Source: Corythucha ciliata (Eukaryota; Arthropoda; Insecta; Hemiptera; Tingidae). Taken from it: a DNA stretch of 64,000 nucleotides. The translations under genes and the position numbers were made by a program. The stretch is from assembly GCA_038030265.1 (NCBI GenBank), contig CM075938.1, forward strand, positions 9,959,009 to 10,023,008. The letters are read 5' to 3'. The notes below the pieces were generated by a model. It worked only from the letters and a program-made list of their open reading frames with translations, ran no database searches and was not told the origin of the DNA. Below are positions 61,720 through 64,000 of this stretch, one piece after another; the first letter of the stretch is position 1; each line of letters opens with the position of its first letter.

Positions 61720-63000
61720 TGGATTTTCCCTTATTGCCACGAATTAGCGCTATTTCTATACAGCCTATCCGCCAATTAGCGCTATTTCTACAGCCTGTTG
61801 GCAAATAAGTGATATTTCTACAGCATGTACACCAAGTGCGATTTCTACAGTCTATCCAACAATTAGCGTTATTTTTAAGCCTGTCCACCAATTAGCACTA
61901 TTTCTACAGACTATCCACCAATTAGCCCTATTTCTACAGCCTATCAACCAATTAGCACTATTTCTACAGCCTATCCACCAATGTTCAATTTTAAGCCACT
62001 GATTTCGGACGCCGCGCCGGCCGATGAGCGCATTGTGTCAATTTTAGCCACGAGTGCCGTTTTTCTCAATTTTATCCGCGAATTAGCGACATAAAAAAGA
62101 AATATGATTATTATTTGTTATTTATTTATTTGAGCAAAGAAATTCTTAGACATGTACACCAGTTAAAAAATATCTGAGCTCTGCGCCACTTTTTACGATT
62201 TTTACGTATAGGTTTCTATTTGAAATAAGACTTTCTCCCTATTTTATCTTTAGCCACGAATTAGCACTATTTCTACATCATATCCACCAATTAGAGCTAT
62301 TTCTATACAGTCTACCTGCCAATTAACGCTATTTCTACGGCCTGTACCCACCAATTATCACAATTTCTACAGCCTATCCACCGATATTCAATTTCAAGCC
62401 GCTGATTGGCGATTTTCTCAATTGTGGACGCCGGCCGATGAGCGAATTGTGTCAATTTTAGCCACGAGTGCCGTTTTTCTCAATTGTATCTGCGAATTAG
62501 CGATATAAACAAGAAATGTGATTTTTACGTGGAGTTAAATTATGGCTTTTTCTTATTTTAGCTTTAACCACGAATTAGCGATAGTATTTCTACAGCCTAT
62601 CTGTCAATTTGCGCCATTTCCAAAGACTGTCCACCGATTAGCGTTATTTCTACAGCCTATCAACCAATTAGCGTTATTTCTTCACCCTAACCACAAATTA
62701 GAGCTATTTCCATGCAGTCTATCCACCAATTAACGCTATTTCTACGGCCTATACCCAACAATTATCGCTATTTCTATAGCCTATCCGCCAATGTTCAATT
62801 TTAAGCCGCTAATTGGCGATTTTCTCAATTTCGGACGCCGGCCGATGAGCACAATGTGCCAATTTTAGCCACGAGTGGCGTTTTTCTCAATTTTAGCCGC
62901 AAATCAGCGTTTATGTCGATTTTATTCACGAGTAAGCGTTTTCTGCGAATTAGTGATTTTTTAATATTTTTATCCGCGAATTCGCGCTTTTTCTCGTATG
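61720..63000 (+). repeat. 31-bp minisatellite block 10 with ctatttctacagcctatccaccaatt variant
   Basis: Units of aattagcgctatttctacagcctatccacc (about 30 bp) alternate with standard forward units (ttagccacgag, tttttctcaatttt). A longer cassette including gacgccggccgatgagcg recurs near 62015, 62430 and 62835. Confidence 0.85.
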
Positions 63001-63076
63001 TAGTTGGTTTCTTCAAGCAAGTATGCCTAATACTGCCAAATACTCAAAAACAAGGTTGAAAGGGGCTCAAACTCGC

Positions 63077-63348
63077 AGATTTTGGCCATCGACGCGTTCA
63101 TGCCGAACGCCGGGGCTCTTATTCACTTGTTATTCTTACATATTTCCAACGGGACGACTCTTCTCACAGCCATCCTACTCCGGACCTTTTCCCGTGTTTT
63201 CATCATGAACATCATCGTCGTTTACACAGTTTTGTCCGAGCCTTTAAATATCGACCCCGAAAGTGTATTGTTCAGCCAAGTAGTTACGTATTTTCTAACT
63301 AGTCTGAAAAATAAGGAAAAAAAGACGACAGCTGGACGAAAAAGTTGA
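63077..63348 (+). CDS. Unidentified hydrophobic open frame, possibly an exon fragment
   Basis: The frame ends in TGA at 63346-63348 and may begin at an acceptor-like ctcgcag (63071-63077). It has balanced codon use (many GCC, ATC, ACG) unlike the surrounding satellite. The translation includes AFMPNAGALIHLLFLHI, LLTAILLRTF and VFIMNIIVVYTVL (three possible membrane stretches), then SEPLNIDPESVLFSQVV and a Lys-rich end. I do not recognise the family. A second frame is also open for part of it, so this may be chance. It is on the strand opposite mbl. Confidence 0.25.
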
Positions 63349-63700
63349 TTAACAGGTTCAATTCCAATAAGAAGTTCATTAACGGATCCCTGTCACGAAA
63401 TAAATTCAGATCTTTAATCAGGCCACTTTCTTCTTCGCCTCCTCCTTCTCTTTTTTCTTCCTCATTTCTCAGTTTGCACCCTCTTTTCCTATTTATCACT
63501 GAATAAGTCGCCCTTTTTATATAAGAGGGTGTTGAGCAGACGAGCTGCTCTATTCCGTTCGTTGGCGAAGGATGCCGAAGAGCAAAGTTAAAAGGGATGA
63601 ACTTTTGTTTTTTAAAAATACGATTGCACAGGCGTAGACTACTACCTATATTTCTTCCTGCTACCACCCCTTCTACCCCTTAACTTCCATTTTTATAAGT
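63349..63700. other. Unassigned stretch next to a foldback element
   Basis: The minus-strand frame 63299-63667 (SLRLCNRIFKKQKFIPFNF) may be retroelement-derived but cannot be assigned. A small hairpin gagcag/ctgctc lies at about 63533-63549. Confidence 0.3.
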
Positions 63701-63924
63701 CTTCAGGTGGTATAGTTGTTGTCTCTCCACATTAATTGTTTTTATTTCTTTCCGTTCTTCGTCTAATCGATTTTCGGCCTGTCTAGGCCATCATCAGGAC
63801 CATTATTAAAATAAGTTTTCGTGTGTCTTCCACACTCGTTGACTTCCTTTACTATTTTAAATAGGGACAGATCTAATCTAGGGAAAGAATTAATGTGGAG
63901 AGACAACAACTATACCACCTGAAG
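63701..63924 (-). mobile_element. Foldback element with 37-bp TIRs and a hammerhead-like core
   Basis: Perfect 37-bp inverted repeats occupy 63701-63737 (cttcaggtggtatagttgtt...) and 63888-63924. On the minus strand the interior contains CTGATGA, a GGCCT/AGGCC stem with AGAC loop, then GAAA (63797-63772), the conserved core arrangement of hammerhead ribozymes as found in Penelope-like elements and related non-autonomous repeats. Stems I and III were not convincingly found. Confidence 0.6.
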
Positions 63925-64000
63925 TCTGAATAAACTCCACGACAACATGGCCAATTACAATTTTAACCTTTTTATGAGGTTTTTTGTTGGAAAACTAACG

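Noticed and set aside
40057..64000. Exon for muscleblind zinc finger 1
   Set aside because: I looked for the CREFQR...CKFAHP pattern on the minus strand and found no match; it probably lies outside the window.

Overview
The window looks like gene-poor, repeat-choked DNA from an animal, most likely an arthropod. The best evidence is a muscleblind (mbl/MBNL) gene on the minus strand whose exons closely resemble the arthropod form of the protein ([36 protein letters not shown]). Spliceosomal GT-AG introns, a Ty3/gypsy fragment and an R1/I-like LINE fragment agree with this. I cannot name the species.

Layout. 1-2900 is a transposon graveyard: a broken gypsy pol fragment, a 134-bp tandem repeat, an hAT-like terminus, an inverted second piece of the same gypsy element and a tRNA-like sequence. 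3671-5019 (+) is a compact six-exon short-chain dehydrogenase/reductase gene encoding 253 aa, the only gene here that appears complete. 5360-13800 is minisatellite. 13800-23588 is AT-rich DNA with one more array; part of it is probably the mbl 3' UTR and downstream flank. Five clear mbl exons lie at 23589-24002, 24596-24637, 38712-38909, 39626-39805 and 39883-40056, all minus strand, with a further candidate at 31098-31178. The exon for the first zinc finger was not found, so the mbl 5' end probably lies beyond 64000. On that reading nearly all of 24-64 kb is mbl intron.

These introns and the intergenic DNA are filled by several unrelated minisatellite families. One has a unit of about 31 bp (ttagccgcgaattagcg followed by ctttttctcaatt) and occupies very roughly 19 kb in about ten blocks, in both orientations. 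One has a 17-bp unit (tttgctgtggttggacc). One has a 21-bp unit (gtccttgaaactgtcaattt). Two or three looser families have units of about 30 bp. Into these have inserted a 5'-truncated LINE with a 13-bp target-site duplication, a 716-bp element with 40-bp terminal inverted repeats and a TTA duplication, and smaller foldback elements.

The most interesting possibility concerns mbl itself. Its three adjacent exons at 38712-40056 are flanked by long arrays of the 31-bp family in opposite orientations, which could pair in the pre-mRNA. The arrays also carry repeated copies of the published MBNL-binding consensus YGCU(U/G)Y, on the mbl sense strand for some blocks and on the antisense strand for others. 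Muscleblind is a known circular-RNA and autoregulated gene, so this arrangement deserves a test. Most long open frames in the arrays are artefacts of repeats lacking stop codons.
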